From Cristatella mucedo (taxonomy: Eukaryota > Bryozoa > Phylactolaemata > Cristatellidae), in NCBI GenBank assembly GCA_009760855.2, contig WPIO01000059.1:1579501-1643500 (forward strand): 64,000 nt of DNA, in the 5' to 3' direction. Shown one piece after another: positions 1-58,838 of this stretch. A program made the position numbers and the translations under genes. How positions within the stretch are numbered: position 1 is the stretch's first letter; each line of letters starts with the position of its first letter. Below the pieces are notes generated by a model, which saw nothing but the letters and a program-made list of their open reading frames with translations, did no database searches and was not told where the DNA came from.

Positions 1-231
1 TTTTGTGACTTCGGTCAGTCCTTCTGTTTTCCTAACATTGTTTTATCGACTAACCCTTTGAATGTAAGCTTTGACATGAGTTGAAGCTCTGCTGTAAAAG
101 CTTGAAAGTGGCAGTATATATTGGGGCTGTCTCTACGGCAAGAAACTGCAGTGGAAGCAGCATTTACAGTGACTATTTGCTAAGTCAAACGTGAAACATG
201 TTAACCACTGTGTACTCATTGTACAGCTAAA

Positions 232-521
232 ACACACCTATTTAGGACAGCACATATAGTGGGTCCTTGTGATTCGTCCTTCGTGTGCTTATGCGTGCTG
301 ACACTGTGCATGCTGCCAGTAACCACATTTGCATGCTGACCCTGTGCCTGTCACCCCTAACCATATTATTCATTGTGTTTGTTTTTCAAGCATGATTTTA
401 CTTACCATTCAATTGCATTTCCCTTTGCAGCAAATGTAAAGCGCCTAGAAAGAGATTAAGTTCTCCGAGGGTGCTTTATCAAGTGTATCATTATTATTAT
501 TATTAATATTATTATTATTAG
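232..521 (+). mobile_element. CR1/L2-type LINE, 3' end
   Basis: Final ORF codons (CACCTATTTAGGACAGCA), the 3' UTR with repeated TGACCCTGTGC-type motifs, the AAGCGCC...GAGGGTGCTTT stem, and an (ATT)n tail. Matches the 38440-38716 copy. Confidence 0.85.
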
Positions 522-1274
522 ATACATTCAATTCGTAAAAAAACATCGCAGTATGGCCACAGCTGCCTTGGCTGTCTCTTTTTGGGTAATAGAAAGATTT
601 TCTATGATGCCAGACATACCTAAGTTGAGCACAGCATTTGAAAAATATTTGTTAATGGCCCATAAACAAGTACATATGCAGTTAGTATGTATGCTTACAA
701 TACGATGTTGCTTCGTCACTATTCTGTATGACCTCCCTAATCTGCCCTGATACAAAGGCTAGCTGCAAGCTTCAGAACTATCTCTCCTGCTGTAGCATTC
801 CACAGAGCCTGAGTTTACTCAAAAGGTTGGCTGTGGATGTAGGCCTAACACACCCCTTTTCTTCCGGTGTTCAGATCAGGGGAGCCACTGCACCAGCACC
901 ACACCGTATTTGTCACAAAAAAAGTGCTTTACTGGCCTTGCAGTGGTCTTTATCTTTCTGCCAAATGAAACGATCCTCAATCACAGTATTTGCTCTTGGC
1001 TACGCGTATTGATCCATAATACCCTCTATGTAATGCAGAGCTTTAGTAGCTTTGTGGCAAAGCTGCTCTAAAACCATCTGCCGTCGAATTTTGCTTAAGA
1101 TTCAAGAAGTTCATGCCTGTATGGTGGATCCTTCCTTTGGCCAGCCCTGATGCATCGCTTCCTGTTATAAAATTTCGTGAAGAACTCCTATCTGTCGATA
1201 GCACAAAGATTCCAGTCCATTCTCTGTCCAGTGGGCGTGGCCGTATACCTACTAAAACCGTCGGTTTAAAAAAA
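522..1274. other. Unique sequence
   Basis: No gene or repeat recognised. Possibly CRELD intron. Confidence 0.3.
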
Positions 1275-1440
1275 GGCTAGGTGATTTAACAGCCTTATTT
1301 GTATTTATTTATATTTCGAAAGAAGAGCGTTAACGGCTGTCACCAATGCTGGCAGTAAGCAAAGAAATATCGCCCCTAAAGGACTCTCGAACCCCCGACC
1401 TTCTGGGTCGTGAGTGCCTATCACTGGGCTCTTAGTCTTT
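1275..1440 (-). mobile_element. tRNA-derived SINE, degenerate
   Basis: GGTGATTTAACAGCC tail and a decayed B-box (TCGAACCC on the plus strand) in the same layout as the 59912 copy. Confidence 0.7.
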
Positions 1441-2280
1441 GTGACGGCTTGCGAGAAGTTGAGACTCGAGTTTTACTGCCTGCAATAAGGTGCCACTCTC
1501 ACTAAACTTCCTGCTTGACACAATTTGACCTATATCGATCCCTGTAGTATCTTCTTTATGACCAAGCGAGGTGTCAAAATGTGGCGCTTCTATTCAGAGA
1601 TGCTACCATGTTAATGAGGCGGTCACGTTTGGCATACACAGCCGATCAGGTCCATCTTCCCGGGCCATCGAAGCAGTCCCAGTGTGTTTGTGGATAAAAT
1701 AGCACACAGAGGTATATGGTATATCCCACAGTATTGAACAGTACATAGTGAATAATATGCCGTGCCTCTTCCCATCTCACTATTGCTATGGCTTAGTTTT
1801 GTCAGCATTCCCTTAACCTGGTCACTGAAGTCTTTCTCTCCTGGTATTTTGTAGCCACGCTTGGTCCATCCAGAGATATTGGTACTGGGCGGACATACGT
1901 GTTATTCTTGCACTACATAGCAGTGCGTGGAAATGCTATGCAGGATGTCGCCATAACTATTGGGAAACCCAGAAAGACTTCGCTGCATTTTAAAATGGCC
2001 ACTAGGCTGGCTAAAACTGTCTGATTTTGTGTCTTCTTTGTAACAAACCAAGTCAGTGGGGCGGCTACTACGGCCACCCAAGAGGTTGCTGCTACTGCAT
2101 AACTTCCGGCTGGCTCGAGCTCCCAGATTATCCTTCGGTTTGGGCTCTGGGCCAGCCCTAATACTGAGAGTTGAGGATTTCGAGGGTTTCCTGCGCCTGA
2201 GCCTGCATCCGAGTTCAGGAATAAAGCTGCACGTATGAGCACGGAATGGTGTGCAGCTTGTGCAATCACTGTCTTTGTAG
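1441..2280. other. Sequence upstream of the first recognised CRELD exon
   Basis: The preceding CRELD exon (expected to encode a WEE.KL.KY-type motif) was looked for and not found here. Confidence 0.4.
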
Positions 2281-15604
<13,324 letters not shown>

Positions 15605-15651
15605 CCGTCGTCGTCGTCGTCTGCCGAAGGGCCGTCAGCTCACACGCTCGC

Positions 15652-15688
15652 CTCCGGCCACATCCTCGCAGCGAGGATGTGGCCGGAG
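15652..15688. repeat. Perfect inverted repeat, 17-bp arms, 3-base loop, after the CRELD HQEL exon
   Basis: Arms 15652-15668 (CTCCGGCCACATCCTCG) and 15672-15688, loop CAG. Begins 48 bases after the stop of alternative exon B, so it would be in that transcript's 3' UTR. Confidence 0.9.
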
Positions 15689-16649
15689 AGATACTCAGAT
15701 ACACCTCTCAGATGCGTAGTATTGCCCGAGGTGGTATTGGCTGACTTGTAAAAATTGACTCAATGAACTACTGTGACAGGATGCTGGTTGAACAGCAGCT
15801 GCACGCGCTCGATGAACAACTCTCTGAATGGTGGTCCAGATGTCGGGCAACCAACAAGCTGCAGCAGATTGCGTGGGTGCTTAGACTCAGAAGAAATATA
15901 ATAGTTATCTGCTGCGTGCCAAGAAGCAAGAGCTTTTGTTGTGCTACTCGTTGGTTTGTAAGCATGCTGCTCGTGCTTGTAAGCTGACACGTGGCATGCA
16001 GTGACTCGATTTGATGCACCTCTGTCATTCGTGGGGTAGTGTGTGGGCACCTTTCGTTGTGTAAAACCTCGGGCCGGCCGGCTGTCGTGCTTGTCCTGTC
16101 GCGTGGACTGTGCGTGTGACTTTGGGTACGTCTTTCTTTGCCCTGCTGTCCCACCTGTCTTTGCACGAGGATCGAATCAGCAGGAGGATGCTTGCTGCCC
16201 GTGCCTCGTACCAAGACGAGAGCCCACACTTCGCCCGATGCGCATGATCGTGAGCTGTGCAAAGACTCCTCGGTGCAAAGCTCCTCCTGAAGCTCGTTCG
16301 GTCGGGTCGCGGCGGAAGTGCTGAGACTGGTTGCCATCACAAGCGTAGGGGCCAGCGTGCCGTTGCAGTTTCTTGAACTCCCCACCTCAGCATGCCCTAG
16401 ACTTCAGGTAGGAGGTCTCTTGCTGGAATCACAAGGAATGCTGCAAACTAAGCTTGCAAATAGATGCAAGGCTGCCACTACTCGGGAAATACCAGGAAAA
16501 CTCGCTGCCACTATGACAGTGTTGATACTCAAGCTGCTTGGGCACGATGGAACGAAGTGACTTGAGGTGACTGAAACCTCTCCAGTAGTTGCCAGAAGTC
16601 TGCTTTACCGACGACCGAGGTAGAGCTTGCGTGTGGGCTTGCCTTCCAC
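15689..16649. other. CRELD/CUEDC1 intergenic, unique sequence
   Basis: Several short open frames; none resembles a protein I know. No consensus AATAAA was seen for CRELD here. Confidence 0.4.
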
Positions 16650-16748
16650 TAACCATTCGGTCGTGCTTCCTTTGCAGCAAATGCAAACTGCCTAGAAAGA
16701 GAGGCTGAGTCATCTGAGGGTGCTATGTATTATTATTATTAGTAGTAT
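16650..16748 (+). mobile_element. LINE 3' tail fragment
   Basis: ACCATTCGGTCGTGCTTCC, a CTAGAAAGAGA motif, and an (ATT)n tail. Confidence 0.8.
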
Positions 16749-17008
16749 TGCCTTCACTCGCAGGCGACTGCGACGTCGGTTGAAACTGGAGCCGCCGCCC
16801 CCTTTTCGATGGCCTGGCTCGATGCTGTGGCTAATGACCACTTGTCTGTACCACCTAGGGAAATTAGCAATATTGACTTTGGTATTGGTGCCAGCATCGA
16901 TGCCAACTTTTGCCCACTCCATTCAACGGCAGCGCATCTTAGCAATGTGGATGCTGCAAGTCTGCAATTTGTCTGGTCGGCATCTAGTCGAGGGTCTGGT
17001 CGTGAAGG

Positions 17009-18830
17009 TAATATCATAATAATAATTATAATACACTTGATAAAAACGCCCTCTGAGAACTCGATGTCTTTCTAGGCGCCAATAATTTGCTGCAAACGAA
17101 ACACGATCGAATGGTGAGTGGCAGCATGCTTGATAAACAATAGGAATAACACGGTTAGGGGTGACATGTACGTTGTCGGCATGCAAGAGTGGTTAATGGC
17201 AGCATGCACAGTGTCAGCACCCATAACCTCACAAAGGACGAATCACAGGGACCCTCTAGATGCTGTGATAAATAGCTGCGTTTTCAATTTCTTTTTAAAT
17301 GTGGCCAAGTCAGGGGATGTCATGGCGGAAGTCGGAGTGAGTTCCAGGCTTTGGGAGCATATGAACTAAAGGCACGGTCTCCAAAGGATTTGAGGTTTGT
17401 AAGAGGTATTAGTCAACAGTTATTACGAAAAGCAGGTGGTACGATGCTTGTCCTGATGGGGTAGTATATCCGAGAGATAGGCTGGAGCCATATAATGAAG
17501 GGACCTAAAAGTGAGCGACAAAACCTTGAAGTCGATCCGTTGCTTGACTGGTAGTGAGTGCAGGTCGGCGAGAAGTTGTGTAATGTGGCAATTGCGACGT
17601 TCATGACAGACAAGCCTAGCTGCAGAGTTTTGCACCAGCTGCAATCGCCTGATCGCACATGCTGGTAGGCCAGTAAAATAATGGAATATGACACCTAGAT
17701 TTCGAGCTGATGCAACAGGAGATATGCTGGCAGAGCCAACTTTGAGTCAGCCTTTCCAATTTCTGAATCACACTGGGTTTGCCCATTACTAGTAAGTTAG
17801 TTTTATCATCGTTTAGTTTCAGAAAATTTGCTGCCATCCATGTGCAGATGTCATCAATGCATGTGACAAGTGAGTTGAGAGAATTTGAGGTGCTCGAAGG
17901 CTGGGAGGGATCAAAGCAAAGGTACAACTGAGTGTCATCCGCATAGAAGTGAAAGCCTAGATTGTGCTTGCCAATCACATCAGCAAGAGGGAGAGTATAA
18001 ACCGTGAACAGAATCGGACCTAGCACTGAGCCCTGAGGTACTCCATATTTCAGAGGTACTTCATATGATCTTTGTCCATTCACGTCAATACTCTGGAGTC
18101 TCCCACTGAGATAGGACCTGAACCACTGCAGAGCAGTGCCAGTGATGCCCAGGCGAGATGAGAGGCGCTCTAGAAGTACTTTGTGATCGATGGTATCAAA
18201 AGCTGCCGAAAGATCAAGCAAAACAAGCAGAGACACTCTACCCATGTCTGCATTCCTAAGTAGGTCGTTGTATACCCGAAGCAATGCTGACTCTGTGGAG
18301 TGATTAGCTCTAAAGCAAGACTGGAACTTACTAGCAAGGTGTGAGGTTTCGATATACGAGTTCAGCTGGTCTGCCACGACCCGTTCGAGTGTCTTTGATA
18401 GGAACGGTAGAAGGGAAACTGGGCGGTAGTTGCTCAAGTTCTCTTGGTCAAGTATAGCTTTCTTGAGAAGTGGCCTGACTACAGCTTTTTTGAAAGGTGC
18501 TGGGACATGACCTGAGGCTAATGACATATTAATTATGTTAGTTATGCATGGCAGCAGCAGATCAATGCAACGTAGGAGCAGGACAGTGGGAATAGGGTCC
18601 AGAGGACTTGTTGTCTTCTTTGATTGAGATACGAACTTTAGGACTAGATCACTAGTGACCTGCTTAAATGCAGACATTGAGATGCTGCCAGGAATCGAGG
18701 AACAGCATTCTAGTGGGAAGGTTGTCATCGCAGGGATGGATTCTCTGATCTTGTCTATCTTCTGCACACAGAATCGAGAGAAGCGATCGGCTAGATCATC
18801 ATTAGGATCATCAGGTAACGAGCTAATCTA
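17009..18830 (-). mobile_element. CR1/L2-type LINE, best-preserved copy
   Basis: The minus-strand ORF 18767-17616 (383 codons) holds most of the reverse transcriptase: [50 protein letters not shown] and FHFYADDTQLYL with the catalytic DD intact. Downstream C-terminal and 3' UTR sequence is frameshifted, and the tail is at 17010. No endonuclease domain: the copy is 5'-truncated, so not autonomous. Confidence 0.95.
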
Positions 18831-19125
18831 ATTCAGCCGGTCTGCCACGACTCGTTCCAGTGTCTTTGATAGGAATGGTACAAGGAATACTGGGCGGTAG
18901 TTGCTCAAGTTCTCTTGGACTAGGGTGGCTTTCTTGAGAAGTGGCCTGGCTACAGCTTTTTTGAAAGGTGCTGGGACATGACCTGAGGCTAATGACATTA
19001 ACGGCAGCAGCAGATCAATGCAACGTAGGAGCAGGACAGTGGGAATAGGGTCCAGAGGACTTGTTGTCTTCTTTGATTGAGATACGAACTTCAGGACTAG
19101 ATCACTAGTGACATGCTTCTCGTTT
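18831..19125 (-). mobile_element. Partial second LINE copy abutting the first
   Basis: Repeats the RT start region (reads SPLDPIPTVLLLRCIDLLLP and SNYRPVFLVPFLSKTLERVV) in the same orientation and directly upstream of the larger copy, with a 14-base deletion. Confidence 0.85.
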
Positions 19126-19149
19126 TCTGCAGCTGGGGTGCACCCCAGA

Positions 19150-21428
19150 TGCTTCTTTCGCTTAGTGGTCGTCCACCGCGAGCGGCTTTCAGCTTCGCGT
19201 CTTTTGGGATGTCAGCTTAGCATCTTTTGAGGCTTGGCACGGGCAGAAGAGCGACAGAGTCCACACCAGATGCCGCCCTGCTGCCTGTCCACGCCGGAGG
19301 CGCGAAAAGCTGTGCGAGACCGCCGAGCGGCTTTAGCCTGGGCTCCGGGTGTGCGGCGGCGGCGAGCGGTCACGAGAGCTTAATTTAAGCAGCGAACGGG
19401 TGCGGCGCCGCCCATTTGTCGGCGCCGCAGGGCGTGCGGCGAGTTCGAGCGGAAACGTAACTGCAGCAAAGTAGACAGAGCATTTCATTCTTCTCGCGGC
19501 GCATAAATGCATACGCAGAGCGACGAGAGAACGGATGTGAGTCACAATGGGACGGGAGAGGGCAGCTTTCGGGCTATTTTGCGGTTACCGTGACTGCATG
19601 CCAAATCAGAGCGGAAGTCGACCGTCATTAAACGTGCTAGCGGCCGGGCGCTGAGTTAACGCGTATTCCGCCGTCGGATGGGGGTGTGGTTAGGTTCGCG
19701 AAGTTCAGCCGCCTTCCGACATTCCGCCGACGGATAAGGAGGGGAAGAGGGGCGAGCGCACGCGTGGCTCATTCAGCAGACGACAGTCTCGTCAATTATC
19801 AAACATGCACGCGCTACTTGCGTCTACCGCGTTAAAGTTTCCGCTAGCGAGTCGCGCTCGGAGAAAGGACGCAAGCGTATTGAGGTCGCTCCATAGACTC
19901 TCAGTAGGTCGTCTGCTTCACGGCAGGTGTGCGGCTGGAGAAGCCGCGTCGTTCGTCGCGCGAGCGTTTGGCGCCCCCGGTTTCTTTCTAGCACACCTGC
20001 TAGGCGCCACTTCGCAGAGGTTTGTCGCGGCATCGCCGGCGAGACGCGTGGCCGCTGCGGCCAGTCGAGCACCTTGCAAGACGCAGCCACTTCCGTACTT
20101 GTTAAGGTGCGGCTAGTTAGTGCTATCGGCTGCGACGATGGGCACACTAACTCGTTCGCACGGTATGGGCGACGCCAATCGCCGCCTCCGCGCTCTGCAA
20201 TTATCGGCATTGCTGCGAGTATCGATGCGGCTTCCGTGACTCCGCAGCCGTGCTTCGGGGCCCAGTTCTACCAGTGCTCTAGATCGCGCAGCTACGGCTC
20301 GCAGAACCGTTACGATCGCCGCGCGCCGTCGTAGAAAAGGACGCTAGGTAAGGCCTTCCAGCTCCAGCTAAGTGAGACGTCTGTACACAAGCGACACCCG
20401 ACACGGCCAGTCGGACCCGGAACCGTAATTCCAGATACCGAGATGACCTTTAACTCGTGAAGTGGCGATTCGACATAGGGCGGGAGCGTCGATATTCCAA
20501 CGTCGCATCGGCTGGCGGCGGCGGAGCTGACCGCTAGAGAGACGGTCCGCAGAGCGACGCGGAGGCGGGCCTCTGCACCTCGCGCCGCGCTCGTTCGGCC
20601 GCTCCGCCGCCCGGCTCTGTTCGGGGCGCGCGCACGCTCGACCGTCTCGCGCACTTCCGCCAAGAGTGGGCGGCCGCGAAGAGTTGAGCGGCCGAGACCG
20701 TGGTGAGCGCCCGCGGAGCATCAGACGCCGCACCCCTCCAGCCCCCTATTGCACTTGCGCACGGCGCCGTTGGAGACTTCCCCCATCCCAGTTCTCTGCG
20801 GTGCAGATCGGCGCTCGGTCAACAGCATAGTCAGGTAGCCAGGCGATTAGCCCAGCAGCGGAGCCGCCAGTCGCCGCCGCCATTGCGAGCCGCTTCGCGC
20901 GGCTCGCAATGGCGAGTCTTACTAAACCATATGCGAGCTTTTGCTAGCCCCTCAGTGAGCTCCTTCCTCCACGGAGATGACCGCGGGGGTCGGCGGCGGA
21001 GTGGTGTGAGGAGGAGTGTCGTGGCGGTGCCGTTGCCGTAGGCGCTGATAGGAGCCGGTCAGTAGCGAGCAGTAAGTAGTGTCGCAAGGATTGGCCGCAC
21101 TCCGAAGCCCGCACCGGCGGAGCTGGCGTAGGCCCGGCTCGCTGTCTGCCCCCCCCCCCCGCCGCCGTCTGGCTGGGTACGCGCGGTCGGTGTCGGCCGC
21201 CTGTCGGTTGGCCAGCTCGCGCAGCTGTCGGTCGCCCCCACCGCCGCCGCCCGAGTTCGACTCGCTGCCCTTCAGGCTTGGCCGATTCGCGGTCATCCTG
21301 TCGCCTAGCGCCTGCTTCATCGCGGCTTCTTTTTTTTATAGCGGCTTCCGTTTGGCTGCTCGGCGGCCTGACCTGCTGCTACTGCTGCTGCAGCGTCGTA
21401 GTCGCTGCGCGCCCTCGTCGCTGGAGCT
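19150..21428 (+). promoter_or_regulatory. GC/CpG-rich region, probable CUEDC1 promoter and 5' UTR
   Basis: About 2.3 kb rich in CpG and free of recognisable transposons, unlike the sequence on both sides, ending at the CUEDC1 start codon. Several open frames occur on both strands, as expected in GC-rich DNA; none resembles a known protein. Contains a C10 run near 21149 and the 16-bp inverted repeat at 20878. No TATA box is evident. Confidence 0.5.
20878..20914. repeat. Perfect inverted repeat, 16-bp arms, 5-base loop
   Basis: Arms 20878-20893 and 20899-20914 are exact reverse complements (CGCCATTGCGAGCCGC), loop TTCGC. If transcribed in the CUEDC1 5' UTR it would form a very stable hairpin. 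Confidence 0.9.
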
Positions 21429-55930
<34,502 letters not shown>

Positions 55931-56339
55931 TCATTCGGCGACAAGAGCCGCCGGGGCAGCAGCGGTCGTTCTCGATGCTGCCCCCGGCGTGGCCGGCTGC
56001 TGCTTCCCCAGCTGTCGTGGCGGCAGTGCCACGAGAGGCGCTCAAGTGCGCCCGTCACCACGTGCCTGCCCTCTAACCCCTGCCTTCTACCCCCTGCTGC
56101 CACTGCCGACGTCCTCGAGTCGTCTAGCTAGCCATTGCAGACGTTCGACCTGCCGAATGTCTGCGCCAGCAAAAGCTCGGTCGGCAAGACGGATGCTGGG
56201 AGGGGGGAGCACGTGCCTCCCCCCTCCCCGGAGAGCCCTGTGCAGGGTCGCTGCGCTGCACCCTGCCGTCGAGAAGGACGCCGGAAGAATGCTGCAGGAT
56301 GACACGATGCTCTACATCGTCGTCACATCGCACGCTGCA

Positions 56340-56465
56340 GGCTGCGTGCCACGTGGGGACGCTGCAGAATGACAAATCTCACGGCAGCAGCCTTTGTCGC
56401 CCGCTGCTCGGTGGCTCCTGCCGTGAGATTTGTCATTCTGCAGCCTTCCAGGGTGGCACGCAGCC
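56340..56465. repeat. Inverted repeat, 48-bp arms, in the CUEDC1 3' region
   Basis: Arms 56340-56387 and 56418-56465. The inner 27 bp (56361-56387 with 56418-56444) are perfect; the outer 13 bp (GGCTGCGTGCCAC) also match, with a diverged patch of about eight bases between. Loop 30 bases. Confidence 0.9.
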
Positions 56466-56684
56466 TGGGATGAGCCATGTACAGCGTCGAATGCTGTTAG
56501 AGCGGCGACATGTCACAGGCCTTCGCCTAGACCTGCGTAGAACCGCTCGCTTCAGCTCGAGATCATGCTCCGGGATCTGCCGCCGTTGCTTGTGGCTGTG
56601 TCGGCTGCACATTCTTACACCCGAGCTGCCGGCCGGCCGTGCTTGCTACGGGTGCTTCCCTTGCCGTGATAGTAACGCCTCTCT

Positions 56685-56687
<3 letters not shown>

Positions 56688-56774
<87 letters not shown>
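56688..56774. repeat. (CT)n array in the CUEDC1 3' region
   Basis: Pure CT dinucleotides. Confidence 0.95.
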
Positions 56775-56777
<3 letters not shown>

Positions 56778-57121
56778 ACTTGCCTTGTCGTCGGCCGGGC
56801 GTGCGTCTATGTAGACTGCTCTGGCTCGAGTTGCCCCTGCTCATCATTTCGTATGCGCTTTTGCGCATTTTGTGCGCTCTGCACACTTTGCACAGCATGC
56901 TCGGTACCGAGCGAACACTCTCGCTGCTTGCCCGCTGCTTTCGCCGCCCTTCACCGATCGAGCGTGCTGCAAAGTGAGCACGATGAGGGAGAGCCTCGCG
57001 TTGATTGTCAATCGCCGTCGCAAGCGCCACGCCTTTCCTATTGTTTGAGGTCTTCGTCGGCATTGTATAGCTCGTAGCGGAAGAGGCGCTGCAGACGCAA
57101 GTGCTATAATTTTATATTTAA

Positions 57122-57127
57122 ATTAAA
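57122..57127 (+). promoter_or_regulatory. Possible variant poly(A) signal of CUEDC1
   Basis: ATTAAA in an AT-rich patch about 1.2 kb after the CUEDC1 stop. It would place the (CT)n array and the 48-bp inverted repeat in the 3' UTR. Weak evidence. Confidence 0.2.
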
Positions 57128-57750
57128 CGAGCTGCGCCATTCTCGTGGCCTTGGCCCTCAGCATCGTGGGCTTTGGACACCCTCGCCTTTCGAAATCCGG
57201 GGGGGGGGGGGGGGGGGGTTCGTATTGAATGATGTGAGCGTGCGGTCGGTCGGCCTTGCACAGCTTGGGCTGCCGCTCGCCCGCAAGCCCAGGTCGGGGC
57301 TCACGGTGGCAGCCGGGCAGTTTTCAGTGCGCACACACTCGCAGCGCCTTTCTCGGTCCGCCGATTCCACGCCAGGGTGCCTGTGCTTCGGGGGGGGGGG
57401 TGGGGCCGTGGGTGTTGGCTAGCATTTGCTCACCGACCGACGGTCCGATTGCGACCACGAACTCAAGTCGGTGCGTCGCTTGCACAGCTGATAGCAGGAG
57501 GATAGGTTTTCTAAGCCGTTTGCGTCAGACGAAATCTCACTGTTGTGTCATATATGATCTGATCCCACTGTGGTCGTTTATTGCTGTATAAACGTGTCAA
57601 GTGTGCCAGCTCCAGCTCGGTCGTTGGCGCCTGAATCGCCATCTCCGAGAGCTCAACCTCGGGCGGCATATGCAATTGAAGAGAAGGTGCTTGCGCGAGC
57701 GCCGGGAACGATGACGTCCTCGGTCTGTCCGTCTCTGCCCTCGACACTTT

Positions 57751-57756
57751 TTTATT
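57751..57756 (-). promoter_or_regulatory. Possible polyadenylation signal of the LRR gene
   Basis: AATAAA on the minus strand, about 365 bases after the stop codon. Second minus-strand candidate near 57575. Position is plausible; no transcript evidence. Confidence 0.3.
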
Positions 57757-58118
57757 GCGATGCCGTGGCTTCTCGGCCGAAGCTCCTCACTGAGGCTGTG
57801 GTTGATCGACATGTCGATCGGTGCCGTGAGCCGGTTTGGGTGGGCCCAAGCCTGCACCTTCGTCCGACGCCGGGTCGCCTTGTAGCCAGCCGCCTGGGAG
57901 TGCAGTGGGGCAGCACTCCGAGAATGTGCTCAGAGATCAGTGAGGCAGCCGAGCAGCGCCCGCCGGTCAGGAGGCAGCCACCGATCCGATGTGCCTGCCC
58001 CATGCTGCCAGCCTTTTCCGTCGAAGAGCTCGAGGAAACTGCTTCGGGCGACTAGTGAGCAAGCGGCAGCAGCATCGGACGACTGGAGCGTGCTCTAGCA
58101 GTGGCTAGGCAACCGTCG

Positions 58119-58235
58119 TCACGGGAACGCCACGCCGTAGTACTCGTGGTTCTGCTTGTTGAAGCACTTGTAGGAGCAGAGCAGCGAGCGTATGGGCACT
58201 TCCGGCACGTGACACGCGTTCTGCAGCCTGAGCTT
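58119..58235 (-). CDS. LRR gene last exon
   Basis: Acceptor ccgtctttcag; 38 codons and TGA. It encodes KLRLQNACHVPEVPIRSLLC then SYKCFNKQNHEYYGVAFP. C-x(3)-C near the end parallels the terminal Cys pair of the LRRC58-type tail. Confidence 0.9.
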   Translation of the reverse strand, partial: KLRLQNACHVPEVPIRSLLCSYKCFNKQNHEYYGVAFP

Positions 58236-58773
58236 CTGAAAGACGGAGGGAGATTGTGAGCACCGCTAAGCGCTCGCTCGCGCTGCTTGCTGTGCGTCGG
58301 TCTCACATCCCAAAGCAGCGCCAGAGCGAAAGCAGGAAACTGCCAGCCAGCCGCCGCCACCTTCGAATGCTGTGATGCTTCTCTATCATCGATTCGCCGT
58401 GGCTAACGGAGCAGTTAAACTAGTCCTTCAGACTACCATGCCAAGAAAGCTTGATCGCTCTCTGCATGTGCAGGACTGCCCCTTGAATTATATGCCTGAT
58501 TGGACTTCCGACTCAAACTGAACGATCGTGTGTCCTACCGAGTCACTTTCAAATTGGAACCAGGGAGGCCATTTAAGCAGTGGCACTGTTGTGAGGGCTG
58601 ATCGGGATGGAGTGTTTCAAAATCCATGTGCTATTTGCCCAGCTGAATTGGTCCAGCGGTTAAGGTGCTCTCGCCCCGGGACCAAGGTCTGGCTGAGGTC
58701 GTGGGCTCGAGCCCCGAGGCATATGTGAAGCGCCTGAATAGAGATTAAGTTCTCTTGGGGGGCTATACAAATG

Positions 58774-58838
<65 letters not shown>

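Larger units (their letters stand above)
55931..58118. other. Convergent 3' region of CUEDC1 and the LRR gene
   Basis: GC-rich, with the 48-bp inverted repeat, a (CT)n array, poly-G runs at 57199-57218 and 57391-57400, and candidate poly(A) signals for both genes. No additional gene recognised. Confidence 0.5.

Noticed and set aside
19805-20334. Overlapping ORFs in the GC-rich region before CUEDC1
   Set aside because: Open on both strands as expected from CpG-rich DNA; no recognisable domain.
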